Part shown: piece by piece, positions 43,283-51,809 of the stretch
Layout of the letters: each line of letters opens with the position of its first letter
Position numbering within the stretch: the stretch's first letter is position 1
Origin: UBA9619 sp964630665
GTDB lineage: Bacteria > Pseudomonadota > Gammaproteobacteria > Arenicellales > UBA868
Length of the DNA stretch: 64,000 nucleotides
Direction: 5' to 3'
Assembly: GCA_964630665.1 (NCBI GenBank)
Contig: CAZVVN010000011.1
Span: 1 to 64,000 of the forward strand
The notes under the pieces: model-generated
What the model saw: the letters and a program-made list of their open reading frames with translations, nothing else
What the model was told of the DNA's origin: nothing
Database searches by the model: none
Program-made: the position numbers and the translations under genes

Positions 43283-44329
43283 ATGAAAAAACCAACAACT
43301 GTGTTCGTTACCGGAGGAGCTGGATTTATCGGCTCGGCGGTAGTGGGAGAGTTGTTGAAATTCACCGAATTCTCTGTGATCAACATAGACTCCCTTACCT
43401 ATGCTGGAAATCCTGTGACGATTGCTAGATTTGAGGACAACTCACGTTACCAGTTTGTCCAGGCAGATATTTGTGACGCCAAGGCCATGGACAATCTGTT
43501 CATGAAGAACCGGCCAGCCGCAGTCATGCATCTGGCTGCTGAGTCCCACGTCGATCGATCAATCGGTGGATCCAGTGTGTTTGTTCAAACCAATATAGTG
43601 GGAACCTACACATTGCTGGAGACCGCCAGGCACTTAGTTGAGAGCAGCAGGCCAGAAAGCGATGGGTTTCTTTTCCATCACGTGTCTACCGATGAAGTGT
43701 ACGGATCGTTAGGCCACGATGGCCTGTTTACGGAGAACTCACCCTATGCGCCGAATTCTCCGTACTCTGCCAGCAAAGCAGCGTCCGATCATCTTGTCAG
43801 AGCCTGGGGCGAGACCTATGGGCTTCAGACGGTTATATCAAACTGCTCTAATAACTATGGTCCGTATCAGTACCCCGAGAAACTTATTCCCGTTGTCATT
43901 GGAAAGGCTCTGGCTGAGCAGGCGATCCCGGTTTATGGTAGTGGGGAGAACGTTAGAGACTGGTTATTTGTAGACGATCACGCGAGGGCGTTGGTCAAGA
44001 TACTTCGAGAAGGCACGCCAGGTCGGGCCTACAATGTTGGGGGTAATTCTGAGAAAACCAATATAGAAGTAGTCAGAACTATCTGTCGAGTACTTGATGA
44101 ACTGGTTCCCAGGAAAGGAAACAAGCGATATGAAGAGCTTATATTGTTCGTCTCCGACCGGCCGGGGCACGATTTTCGCTATGCTATCGATTCCACCAGA
44201 ATACGTTGTGAACTAGGCTGGCAACCCAGGGAAACTTTTGACAGCGGAATTCGACAAACCGTTGATTGGTATCTCTCTTCAGTAGGGCGAAGTTGGGTTG
44301 AAGAAGTCGAGAAGAAACAGAATACATGA
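43283..44329 (+). CDS. rfbB: dTDP-glucose 4,6-dehydratase
   Basis: Converts dTDP-D-glucose to dTDP-4-keto-6-deoxy-D-glucose for rhamnose, fucosamine-like or other deoxysugars. The ATG at 43283 gives 348 residues (an in-frame TTG two codons earlier is possible). Motifs are VTGGAGFIGSAVV, HLAAESHVDRSI, HVSTDEVYGSLG, PYSASKAASDHLV with the catalytic tyrosine, and SNCSNNYGPYQYPEKLIP. Length is normal. It begins the variable polysaccharide block. Confidence 0.96.
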   Translation: MKKPTTVFVTGGAGFIGSAVVGELLKFTEFSVINIDSLTYAGNPVTIARFEDNSRYQFVQADICDAKAMDNLFMKNRPAAVMHLAAESHVDRSIGGSSVFVQTNIVGTYTLLETARHLVESSRPESDGFLFHHVSTDEVYGSLGHDGLFTENSPYAPNSPYSASKAASDHLVRAWGETYGLQTVISNCSNNYGPYQYPEKLIPVVIGKALAEQAIPVYGSGENVRDWLFVDDHARALVKILREGTPGRAYNVGGNSEKTNIEVVRTICRVLDELVPRKGNKRYEELILFVSDRPGHDFRYAIDSTRIRCELGWQPRETFDSGIRQTVDWYLSSVGRSWVEEVEKKQNT

Positions 44330-44357
44330 AGACGACTGAACTTAGAAGGAGAGAAAA

Positions 44358-45230
44358 GTGAGGGGTCTGATACTCGCGGGTGGTGCGGGCACTCGATTGG
44401 CTCCGGCAACCAATGTGTTGTCCAAACAGTTGCTGCCAGTCTATGACAAGCCTATGATTTATTATCCGATATCGGTGCTGCTGCTTGCCGGCATTCAAGA
44501 GATACTCATTATCTCGACACCCGAGGATACACCTCGATTTGAACAATTGCTCGGGGATGGAAGCAGCTGGGGGGTGAATTTTTCTTATGCGATTCAGCCG
44601 TCTCCCGATGGGCTCGCCCATGCTTTTATTCTTGGATCTGAATTTATTGGCGACTCAGCCAGTGCTTTAATATTGGGTGATAATATTTTTTATGGCCATC
44701 AGTTGTCCGACGTTGTGCAGAGAGCAGCTACTCTGGAACACGGCGCCACAGTGTTCGCCTACGCTGTCCAGGATCCCGAACGATATGGCGTGGTGTCTTT
44801 CGATCAAGACGGCATGGCGATCGATTTGGAGGAAAAGCCACAATCTCCCAAGTCCAGGTTCGCAATAACTGGCCTGTATTTTTATGACAACAAGGTGTGC
44901 GACTATGCTCATTCTCTGAAACCCTCTAAGCGAGGTGAATTAGAGATCACGGATCTGAACCAGATTTACCTAGATCTAGGGCAACTCAGGGTGGAAATAC
45001 TCAGCCGAGGTATGGCATGGCTTGATACCGGCACTCATCTGTCACTTCTGCAGGCGGCGTCATTTATCGAAACCATCGAATCACGTCAGGGGCTCAAGAT
45101 ATCATGCCCGGAAGAAATCGCCTACCGTATGGGCTACATAGGACTCTCCGACCTGGAACAGCTAGCGTTCGCACAGAAGAAAAGTAGTTATGGTGAATTT
45201 CTTCTTCGGCTCGTTGAAGAAGAAAAGTAA
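44358..45230 (+). CDS. rfbA: Glucose-1-phosphate thymidylyltransferase
   Basis: Makes dTDP-glucose from glucose-1-phosphate and dTTP, the substrate of the preceding enzyme. It has 290 residues from a GTG preceded by AAGGAG. Sequence signatures are LILAGGAGTRLAPATNVLSKQLLPVYDKPMIYYP, here seen as a block from residue 3, then LGDNIFYGH, and EEKPQSPKS. The rfbC and rfbD genes that would complete dTDP-L-rhamnose are not in this window, so the end product is open. Confidence 0.96.
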   Translation: MRGLILAGGAGTRLAPATNVLSKQLLPVYDKPMIYYPISVLLLAGIQEILIISTPEDTPRFEQLLGDGSSWGVNFSYAIQPSPDGLAHAFILGSEFIGDSASALILGDNIFYGHQLSDVVQRAATLEHGATVFAYAVQDPERYGVVSFDQDGMAIDLEEKPQSPKSRFAITGLYFYDNKVCDYAHSLKPSKRGELEITDLNQIYLDLGQLRVEILSRGMAWLDTGTHLSLLQAASFIETIESRQGLKISCPEEIAYRMGYIGLSDLEQLAFAQKKSSYGEFLLRLVEEEK

Positions 45231-45282
45231 TCATTCCGTACTCTATGTAGCCTGGCTAAGTCCGCCAGACAATATCGCCTAA

Positions 45283-46104
45283 GTGGTGGAGACCGAATTG
45301 TCAAATTCAAACGGCATTTACGCGAGCCTCGTGTCCAATCGCTTTATCATTCACCAGTTGGCTCGTCGGGAAATACTGAGTCGCTACCGTGGCACGATTT
45401 TCGGAATCCTGTGGTCGCTCTTGACTCCAATGCTGATGCTGGCGATATACACTTTTGTATTCGGATTTATCCTCGAGATCCGTTGGCCGGTCCAGGAGGG
45501 TGGGCATGCAGAGTTCGCCAGCATTTTGTTCTCGGGAATGATAATGCACAGTTTTCTTTCCGAATGCTTGATGCAGTCGACAACGCTTATCAGCGGAAAT
45601 CCACAGTACGTCAAGAAAGTGGTATTTCCACTGGAGGCACTGGCGTGGGTGACGACATCCACTGCACTGTTCCAGTCGATCATCAGCATTGCTGTCCTGT
45701 TTGTCTATCTCATAGTCATTGGGCACGAATTTAGCTGGGTTGTGCTTCTATTCCCTCTACCGGTCTGTGCTCTTTATCTGATGTGTATTGGAATCGTATG
45801 GTTTGTATCCGCCGCAGCGGTCTATTTTAGGGACCTTGGCCACATCATGGGTGTTGTCAGCACGATACTATTCTTTATGGCGCCCATTCTTTATCCGAAA
45901 GATGCGCTGCCAAACGAGTTGCTTCCATTTCTCTATCTGAACCCCATCACGTATCCCATCGAGCAGTTGAGGAGCATTGTTCTATGGAATCAGGCGCCTA
46001 ACTTACTGAATCTGGCAGTCTATATTCTGATAGCATTTTTCTTCTCGTGGGTTGGATTAATATGGTTTCAACGGTCGAGAAAAGGATTTGGCGATGTGCT
46101 CTGA
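45283..46104 (+). CDS. wzm: ABC-2 type polysaccharide export permease (Wzm-like)
   Basis: Inner-membrane half of an ABC transporter that moves a lipid-linked polysaccharide to the periplasm. It has 273 residues with about six predicted helices and the family signature RREILSRYRGTIFGILWSLLTPMLML near residue 30. The C-terminal PILYPKDALPNELLPFLYLNPITYPIE segment is characteristic of O-antigen and capsule permeases. A GTG start is used. It overlaps the ATPase gene by 11 bases. O-antigen rather than capsule is inferred from the WbpL/WbpM-type genes downstream. Confidence 0.92.
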   Translation: MVETELSNSNGIYASLVSNRFIIHQLARREILSRYRGTIFGILWSLLTPMLMLAIYTFVFGFILEIRWPVQEGGHAEFASILFSGMIMHSFLSECLMQSTTLISGNPQYVKKVVFPLEALAWVTTSTALFQSIISIAVLFVYLIVIGHEFSWVVLLFPLPVCALYLMCIGIVWFVSAAAVYFRDLGHIMGVVSTILFFMAPILYPKDALPNELLPFLYLNPITYPIEQLRSIVLWNQAPNLLNLAVYILIAFFFSWVGLIWFQRSRKGFGDVL

Positions 46105-47434
46105 CGCAGTATTGAGCGTCAAGAACCTGTCCAAGATCTATCGGATATACCGGAATCCGATAGACCGTATTCGCGAACTTTACTCGATTCGACGCAGGGC
46201 ATATCACGATAAGTTTTCTGCCCTCGAAGACATAAACTTTGACGTCTTCCGGGGCGAGACGGTCGGTATTATTGGACCAAACGGTTCTGGAAAGTCGACT
46301 CTTCTTGAAATAATCGCCGGGACATTGTCTCCTACAACAGGGTCGATTGAACAACACGGTACGGTAGCAGCGCTCCTTGAACTGGGGGCGGGATTCAATC
46401 CCGCTTTTAGCGGACGTGACAATGTCTATTTAAACGCCTCGATCCTCGGTATTCCCAAGCAACAAGTCGAGGAGAGATTTTCGGACATTCTGTCCTTTGC
46501 TGACATCGGGGAGTTTATCGATCACCCAGTCAGCACCTATTCGAGTGGTATGTATGTGCGACTTGCATTCGCTACCGCAATCAGCACTGATCCCGACCTT
46601 CTTATCGTGGATGAGGCCCTTGCAGTCGGTGATATTCGATTTCAACGAAAGTGCTTTCGAAGGTTCCAGGAAATGCAGGATGAAGGAAAAACTATTCTAT
46701 TCGTATCGCACGCCGTGGAATTGGTTCAGGCCCACTGCTCCAGAGCTATTTTCTTAAACCAAGGTCGGTTATGCGAAGCAGGGGATCCTAAAGTCGTGAT
46801 CCAGGCTTACCTGGAACACCTTTTTGGACCTGAGCAGAAGGCACCACCACAAAGTGAGGATCACGAAACTCCAAACGCTAATGATCGGGTGTTGCCATCA
46901 GGGAGGAAGGGACTAACCCTCCCAAGGAGCAATCAACCACAGGAAGATCTTTGCCCACTGAGAAGGACATATAACAAAAATGAATACCGTTGGGGGGACC
47001 GTCGGGCGGAGATATTTGATTACAGACTGGTTAGCGAGCGTGGTGGTGCTGAGCAATCCTATTTTGAGGTGGGGGAAAAGATCCAGTTGATCATGCAAGT
47101 GCGGTACCGCGACGATTTAACAGGCATCATTTATGGCTGTACGGTCAAGACCGTCGATGGGCAGGTCGTCTTTGGTGCGAATACCAGAAACCGGCAGATG
47201 GATGTCATCACAAGAAAGCGTAATGAGACAGTCGATATTCGATTTAGTCTTTCTTTGGATATGATCCCCGGTGACTATTTTGTCTCGCTGGGTGTGGCAC
47301 TTGATGATCCTCAGCGAGACAACCTGGCAATCGATCGACGATATGATCTAATTCATCTGTGTGTTACCGGGGAATATGGAGACTTCGGAATCGCCGATCT
47401 GAAGATGAAGATCGAAGAACTTTCTCAAAATTAG
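46094..47434 (+). CDS. wzt: ABC polysaccharide export ATP-binding protein with C-terminal glycan-binding domain (Wzt-like)
   Basis: ATPase partner of the Wzm-like permease. From the ATG at 46094 (an upstream TTG is possible) it has 446 residues. The nucleotide-binding domain holds Walker A GPNGSGKST near 61-69, the signature YSSGM near 150, and Walker B LLIVDEALAVGD with the following H-loop FVSH. After a hydrophilic linker (about 245-295) comes a Wzt-C-like beta-rich domain (about 298-446) starting YRWGDRRAEIFDY. In E. coli O9a that domain recognises the capped non-reducing end of the glycan, so this exporter probably depends on chain termination. This is an inference from family knowledge. 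Confidence 0.92.
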   Translation: MCSDAVLSVKNLSKIYRIYRNPIDRIRELYSIRRRAYHDKFSALEDINFDVFRGETVGIIGPNGSGKSTLLEIIAGTLSPTTGSIEQHGTVAALLELGAGFNPAFSGRDNVYLNASILGIPKQQVEERFSDILSFADIGEFIDHPVSTYSSGMYVRLAFATAISTDPDLLIVDEALAVGDIRFQRKCFRRFQEMQDEGKTILFVSHAVELVQAHCSRAIFLNQGRLCEAGDPKVVIQAYLEHLFGPEQKAPPQSEDHETPNANDRVLPSGRKGLTLPRSNQPQEDLCPLRRTYNKNEYRWGDRRAEIFDYRLVSERGGAEQSYFEVGEKIQLIMQVRYRDDLTGIIYGCTVKTVDGQVVFGANTRNRQMDVITRKRNETVDIRFSLSLDMIPGDYFVSLGVALDDPQRDNLAIDRRYDLIHLCVTGEYGDFGIADLKMKIEELSQN

Positions 47435-47744
47435 GGAGGGCCGGCTAAGAGTGGTGATTTCCAAACGGTGGTCGAGGCTAATGAGAAAGAGAATTTGACC
47501 CAGGACTGTGAAGCCGGTGTGTGGAAAGAGCCAACAACGAGATTTCGCAGCTCACCAGACCGTATTATAATGAAGACAGCTAGGAGCAGAGCGGGGGGTG
47601 AGTGTGAGATACCCGCCCGGCGTCGCAATAGATCCATCCCTTCGTGTTTCCACAACGATTGAGGCTTGAGTTGTAGAGCTACTGACACCAGCACAGAGGT
47701 GCGGATTCCTGGTACACCGGAAAACGCCCTGGATTCTCTAGGAA
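47435..47744 (+). other. 310-bp gap before a glycosyltransferase gene
   Basis: No credible gene is seen in this gap. A leftward ORF crossing it (47431-47895) and a 64-codon rightward one (47468-47662) have no recognisable features. The gap contains a promoter candidate (separate entry) and a GC-rich start. A leader of about 165 bases would precede the next gene. Confidence 0.5.
47544..47571 (+). promoter_or_regulatory. Candidate sigma-70 promoter in the polysaccharide block
   Basis: TTCGCA and a perfect TATAAT are 16 bases apart. It would drive the glycosyltransferase at 47745 with a long untranslated leader. The perfect -10 box in an otherwise mixed-composition gap makes it one of the better promoter guesses in the window. 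Confidence 0.42.
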
Positions 47745-48731
47745 ATGAATTACAAAGCACAGATGCCCGGTGATGCCTTCGAAGCTGGAACTGCAGTTGA
47801 GTTATCTGTCGTGTTGCCGGTTTACAACGAGAAAGACAACCTGCTGAAGGTCTACGGCGAATTGAAGACAGCCCTTGATGGGATAGGTCGATCATACGAG
47901 ATCCTGTTTGTGGATGACGGCAGTAATGACGGTTCGGTTAACGTCCTGGAGCAGATCTCGACTACAGATGGGAATGTGCGGGCAGTTCAGTTTCGACGGA
48001 ACTTCGGGCAGACGGCAGCTCTTGCGGCAGGGCTTGATTTATCTCGTGGTGACGTGATCATCACTCTAGACGCGGATCTTCAGAATGACCCATCGGACAT
48101 TCCCGACCTCCTTGGACAGATCGATCAGGGTGCGGATCTTGTCTGCGGCTGGCGTCACAATCGAAAAGATGGCTACTGGTTAAGGCTGATTCCATCAAAA
48201 ATTGCAAACGCAATCATTTCCATGACGACCGACGTCAAACTGCACGATTATGGCTGCACCCTGAAGGCCATGAGAAGGGAGGTTGCAGAAAACCTGAGCT
48301 TGTACGGTGAGATGCACCGATTTATACCTGCAATAGCCAGTTGGTATGGGATAAAGATTGTAGAACTTAAAGTTAATCACAGGGCCAGAACCTCGGGCGT
48401 CTCAAAATATGGCCTCTCCCGAACCTATCGCGTAATTCTGGATCTTCTGACAGTGAAATTTATGCTCAGCCCTTCCAGTCGGCCTATACAGTTGTTTGGC
48501 AGTCTGGGGCTCCTGGGAGGCACAGCGGGGGGCTTGCTACTCTTCTGGCTAGGTATACAAAGAATCTTTCTCGGCACGCCACTGGCAAACAAGTCAATAC
48601 TCTATCTCGCGATTCTCCTGGTTGTCGTGGGATTTCAGTTGGTAACCCTTGGGCTACTCGCCGAGCTGCAAACCCGAAGTTATCACCAGTCAAATGGCAA
48701 GCCCATCTACGTCATTCGAAAAATCATCTAG
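47745..48731 (+). CDS. GT2 family glycosyltransferase, DPM1/GtrB-like
   Basis: Membrane-bound glycosyltransferase that probably loads a sugar onto undecaprenyl phosphate, as GtrB, ArnC and DPM1 relatives do. It has 328 residues. An N-terminal GT-A domain contains VVLPVYNEKDNL, FVDDGSNDGS and the DxD-type LDADLQNDP (about residue 110). A C-terminal pair of hydrophobic helices (about 250-275 and 283-310) follows an interface loop. The ribosome site AGGA is very close to the ATG, so the ATG at 47763 is an alternative. The acceptor and sugar are unknown; a glucosyl or 4-amino-arabinosyl donor are both possible. Confidence 0.87.
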   Translation: MNYKAQMPGDAFEAGTAVELSVVLPVYNEKDNLLKVYGELKTALDGIGRSYEILFVDDGSNDGSVNVLEQISTTDGNVRAVQFRRNFGQTAALAAGLDLSRGDVIITLDADLQNDPSDIPDLLGQIDQGADLVCGWRHNRKDGYWLRLIPSKIANAIISMTTDVKLHDYGCTLKAMRREVAENLSLYGEMHRFIPAIASWYGIKIVELKVNHRARTSGVSKYGLSRTYRVILDLLTVKFMLSPSSRPIQLFGSLGLLGGTAGGLLLFWLGIQRIFLGTPLANKSILYLAILLVVVGFQLVTLGLLAELQTRSYHQSNGKPIYVIRKII

Positions 48732-48860
48732 CAGTCAGGAACACAATCAGGATTAGGACTCACGAGTCAAGTACCGAAGCCCGAGTCTTTACGCCAAGAT
48801 CAGAAAGATTGTGAATCGTCAATTTAACAAGTCGATCCTATTCCCCTTGTTCGATACTCG

Positions 48861-48915
48861 ACTGGTGTGCCAGTGTTTTAGCACCATCAATCGGTCCCCG
48901 ACTTGATGGTGCTTT
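48861..48915 (+). terminator. Tandem hairpins upstream of the fusion gene
   Basis: A small hairpin (ACTGG/CCAGT, loop TGTG, then GTTTTA) is followed directly by a long one. In the long one AGCACCATCAA pairs with TTGATGGTGCT, with an inner TCGG/CCGA extension over a bulge, and TTTAG follows. These probably end the preceding glycosyltransferase message. The second hairpin ends only 28 bases before the next start codon. Confidence 0.6.
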
Positions 48916-48940
48916 AGAAACAGTACCAATAACACATAAA

Positions 48941-50704
48941 TTGATCCAGATTTCTGTTCTTATCGTTAACTACAATTCCGGAGATATCCTTCGGTCCTGC
49001 CTTTTGAGTGTCCTACGCTCCACCGTGGTGAGCGAGATTATTGTTGTTGATAATTGCTCGTTCGATCACAGCGCGGATGTGATTGATGAGAACCCCAGTT
49101 ATTCCAACGTAAAGCTGATCAGGAACACTCGAAACTTTGGTTTTTCAGCAGCTGTTAACAAAGGAGCACAATACAGCGTTGGTGAGTATCTAATGATTCT
49201 GAATCCCGATTGCATTGTCAGTCCCCATGCGTTGAACCAAATGGCTTCGAATCTTGATCAGAATTCCGAAGCGGGACTGATAGGCGGGTTGGTCTTTGAC
49301 TTCTGGGGTGCTGAACAAGCTGGTTGCAGGCGAAAAGATCCAAATTTAAGGAGAAGTGTCGGTAAAGTTGTCAACGGGTTTTTACCGATGCTCCAGCTTG
49401 ATTCAATTGATATGGTCAAATCTGTTTTTCCTGACGATCAATTGGCTGTAGACGCTGTGTCCGGTTCATTCTTCATGGTTCGGCGCGAGGTTTTTGAGGC
49501 AGTTGGCGGTATGGATGAGGGCTATTTCCTGCACTTTGAAGATCTTGATTTCTGCCGGAGGGTACGTGAATCTGGCTCGTCAGTTATGTTCCTGCCTAAA
49601 GCTTGTGCTTTCCATCATAGAAGCGGATCTGCCGGAGTCACATCATATGATATTGCACGTTATAAGTACCTGGGATTCATTCGTTATTTCAATAGGTATC
49701 CACCGAATGGAAAACTTGCCCGCGGTATGCTTGCCTTGCTGTCAAAGGTAATGTTGGGTACCCAGTTGATCGGTTATTTCAGTCGACGCAATCTGCCGAT
49801 GAATGTATGGGAACAGGCCAGAGTTCCGGCCTCGCTGGTATCTGGTAGGTCTCAGATTTTAGTCCTTGGTGGCAGGTGTGATGTTGGCGAATTCTTGCTG
49901 CCAAGACTCAGCGCATGTGGATACGAGGTCGTCGCAACGAGCAGATCGCCTGAGGGTTGTCCAGACATTCCCCGAGTTCAATGGGTTAAGCCAGACTATC
50001 TTGAGAAAGTTCCCGCAAGCGATTATCCCTCGTTTAGTCGGGTGATCTGCCTGTTGCCTTTGTGGGAACTGCAAAGGTATTCCGAGGTCTTAAACAAGAG
50101 CAATCTTTCAAGGGTGCTGGCGTTTAGTTCGAGTAGCATTCTGTCAAAAGCGTTCAGCAAGGAACCCAGAGAAAGGAAACTCGTTAAGGCGTTGGTAGCG
50201 AGCGAAGCCTGGTTTGGGGACCTGGTACGCGAAAGTGGGACTTCAGCAAATATTTTGAGACCCACGATGATTTACGGGGGCCGCCACAACAAAAATATCA
50301 ATAAAATCAAATGGTTCGGAAAGATATTAAGAATTCTTCCTGTTATCGGAAGTGCAGAGGGTAAGCGCCAACCGGTTCATGCTGATGACATTTCAGAGTT
50401 GTGTGTTGCGGTGCTCAGCAGTCCCGAATGTCTTGATATTCCAGGAACAACGCTGGTATCAGGAGGAGAAGTGTTAAGTCACAGTCAAATGATAATTCGA
50501 GTCATTCAGCACACGGTCGGGCAACCAATAATCATTAATGCATCTGCTAGACTCCTACGCTTCGTCATTCCATTGTTGAGCTATCTTCCCGGGCAGAAGG
50601 ACATCTCAGTCGAAATGGTCAATCGGACTCAGCAAGACCTTATCTATCCCGGGCATGACAATCTCGTAGATAGTGGTTTTTATCCGCGCAGGTTCTATCC
50701 CTAA
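48941..50704 (+). CDS. GT2 glycosyltransferase fused to an atypical SDR domain
   Basis: Two-domain protein of 587 residues. About 1-265 is a GT2 rhamnosyltransferase-like domain (VLIVNYNSGD, VVDNCSFDHS, NTRNFGFSAAVN, LNPDC, and FHFEDLDFC-type ending near 203). About 303-587 is an NAD(P)-binding SDR-like domain (ILVLGGRCDVGE, FSSSSILSK, ILRPTMIYGG near 438, HADDISE). The glycine motif is partly degenerate, and the usual YxxxK tyrosine appears replaced (ERKLVK), so the second domain may not be an active reductase. The sole usable start is a TTG with no Shine-Dalgarno; upstream codons back to a stop at 48812 offer no other. It precedes wbpL and wbpM homologues, where Pseudomonas has the reductase wbpV. 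Confidence 0.8.
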   Translation: MIQISVLIVNYNSGDILRSCLLSVLRSTVVSEIIVVDNCSFDHSADVIDENPSYSNVKLIRNTRNFGFSAAVNKGAQYSVGEYLMILNPDCIVSPHALNQMASNLDQNSEAGLIGGLVFDFWGAEQAGCRRKDPNLRRSVGKVVNGFLPMLQLDSIDMVKSVFPDDQLAVDAVSGSFFMVRREVFEAVGGMDEGYFLHFEDLDFCRRVRESGSSVMFLPKACAFHHRSGSAGVTSYDIARYKYLGFIRYFNRYPPNGKLARGMLALLSKVMLGTQLIGYFSRRNLPMNVWEQARVPASLVSGRSQILVLGGRCDVGEFLLPRLSACGYEVVATSRSPEGCPDIPRVQWVKPDYLEKVPASDYPSFSRVICLLPLWELQRYSEVLNKSNLSRVLAFSSSSILSKAFSKEPRERKLVKALVASEAWFGDLVRESGTSANILRPTMIYGGRHNKNINKIKWFGKILRILPVIGSAEGKRQPVHADDISELCVAVLSSPECLDIPGTTLVSGGEVLSHSQMIIRVIQHTVGQPIIINASARLLRFVIPLLSYLPGQKDISVEMVNRTQQDLIYPGHDNLVDSGFYPRRFYP

Positions 50705-50738
50705 CAGGCGCTGCGGCACTCTCGATTAGATGGATTGA

Positions 50739-51809
50739 GTGACGCCTGGGATCATGAATATTCTTATCTCCCTTTCCGCGTTTTCAATCTGCACCATCGC
50801 TAGTTATGTGTTGCTGCGACTGTTGTTGTTAAAGCCAGGTGCACTGCTGGCCCTGGATGTTCCAAACGTTCGCAGTCTGCATAATGCTCCCGTGCCTCGT
50901 GGAGGTGGACTTATAATTGTTTTGGTTCTCGGTGTTGTCTGCTTAGTGTTGGCAGCCATACACCCTGACGCAGGGTTTTCACCGTTGTGGATTGCCTTAC
51001 TGGTGACTGGTGCCGGCGTCATCGGGTGGTTAGATGACATTAAAAGTCTGTCAGTTTTGTTGAGGTTACTGTTACAAATTGCAGGCGCAATCATACTATT
51101 GGCCGTGATCGATCTACCGCGGTGGGTCCATTTCGGTGGGTTTGAGTTCCCTCTGAATCATGAGTCTGCGTTGCTCAACTTGTCCCTGTGCATAGGCATC
51201 GTTGTCGGGATGGTATGGATGACCAATCTTTTTAACTTTATGGACGGTGTCGATGGACTGGCTGTTGTCCAGTCAGTTGTAGCTGCGCTGACCCTGGCGT
51301 TGTGGTTTGGCCACAGAGGAAGCGAGAGCCTCATGCTTTTAAACGTATGCCTCGCGGGTGCCGTTCTAGGATTTGGATTTCTGAACTGGTCTCCGGCAAG
51401 AATATTCCTTGGAGATGTTGGAAGCCTGGCTCTTGGCTGTTACTTTGCCCTGATGGCTGTCATTGGCTGCACGTATTACAGGATATCCGTTGATGCGTTC
51501 GTTCTACTCTATGGCTTGTTCTTCTTCGATGCCTCGATAACACTGCTTCGCCGAGCAATGGCAGGACAACGCTGGTGGGAAGCTCACGCAAGCCACTATT
51601 ATCAAAGACTTCACCGACTCGGCTATAATCACAGCCAAGTGGCATTGATGTCGGTGGTGGTCTGCTTGCTCCTTGCCGGTTTGAGCAGCGGAGCTTTTTA
51701 TACAAACCAGTACGAGTTTGCCTGGTCTCTGATCGGCCTGGTAGCACTTGGGTTTTGCGGTATTGTGATTGAAATGAAAGAAAAAAGAGCCACTGCTCTG
51801 TGTCGCTGA
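50739..51809 (+). CDS. wbpL: Undecaprenyl-phosphate glycosyl-1-phosphate transferase (WbpL-like, GT4/MraY family)
   Basis: Polytopic transferase that starts lipid-linked glycan synthesis by moving a HexNAc-1-phosphate (FucNAc, QuiNAc or GlcNAc) onto undecaprenyl phosphate. It has 356 residues from a GTG (351 from the ATG at 50754), about ten helices, and loops with DVPNVRSLHNAPVPRGGG, the aspartate-rich GWLDDIKSL, FNFMDGVDGLA, and FLGDVGSLALG, all MraY/WecA signatures. Next to a WbpM-like gene, 6-deoxy-HexNAc is the likely sugar. The stop overlaps the next gene by ten bases. Confidence 0.91.
   Translation: MTPGIMNILISLSAFSICTIASYVLLRLLLLKPGALLALDVPNVRSLHNAPVPRGGGLIIVLVLGVVCLVLAAIHPDAGFSPLWIALLVTGAGVIGWLDDIKSLSVLLRLLLQIAGAIILLAVIDLPRWVHFGGFEFPLNHESALLNLSLCIGIVVGMVWMTNLFNFMDGVDGLAVVQSVVAALTLALWFGHRGSESLMLLNVCLAGAVLGFGFLNWSPARIFLGDVGSLALGCYFALMAVIGCTYYRISVDAFVLLYGLFFFDASITLLRRAMAGQRWWEAHASHYYQRLHRLGYNHSQVALMSVVVCLLLAGLSSGAFYTNQYEFAWSLIGLVALGFCGIVIEMKEKRATALCR

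Noticed and set aside
47468..47662. 64-codon rightward ORF in the gap before the 47745 glycosyltransferase
   Set aside because: No ATG start, no ribosome site, no recognisable motif and unlikely amino-acid composition. A chance ORF is more likely.
47431..47895. 154-codon leftward ORF overlapping the same gap and the start of the glycosyltransferase
   Set aside because: It overlaps the confidently assigned GT2 gene antisense and has no domain features.
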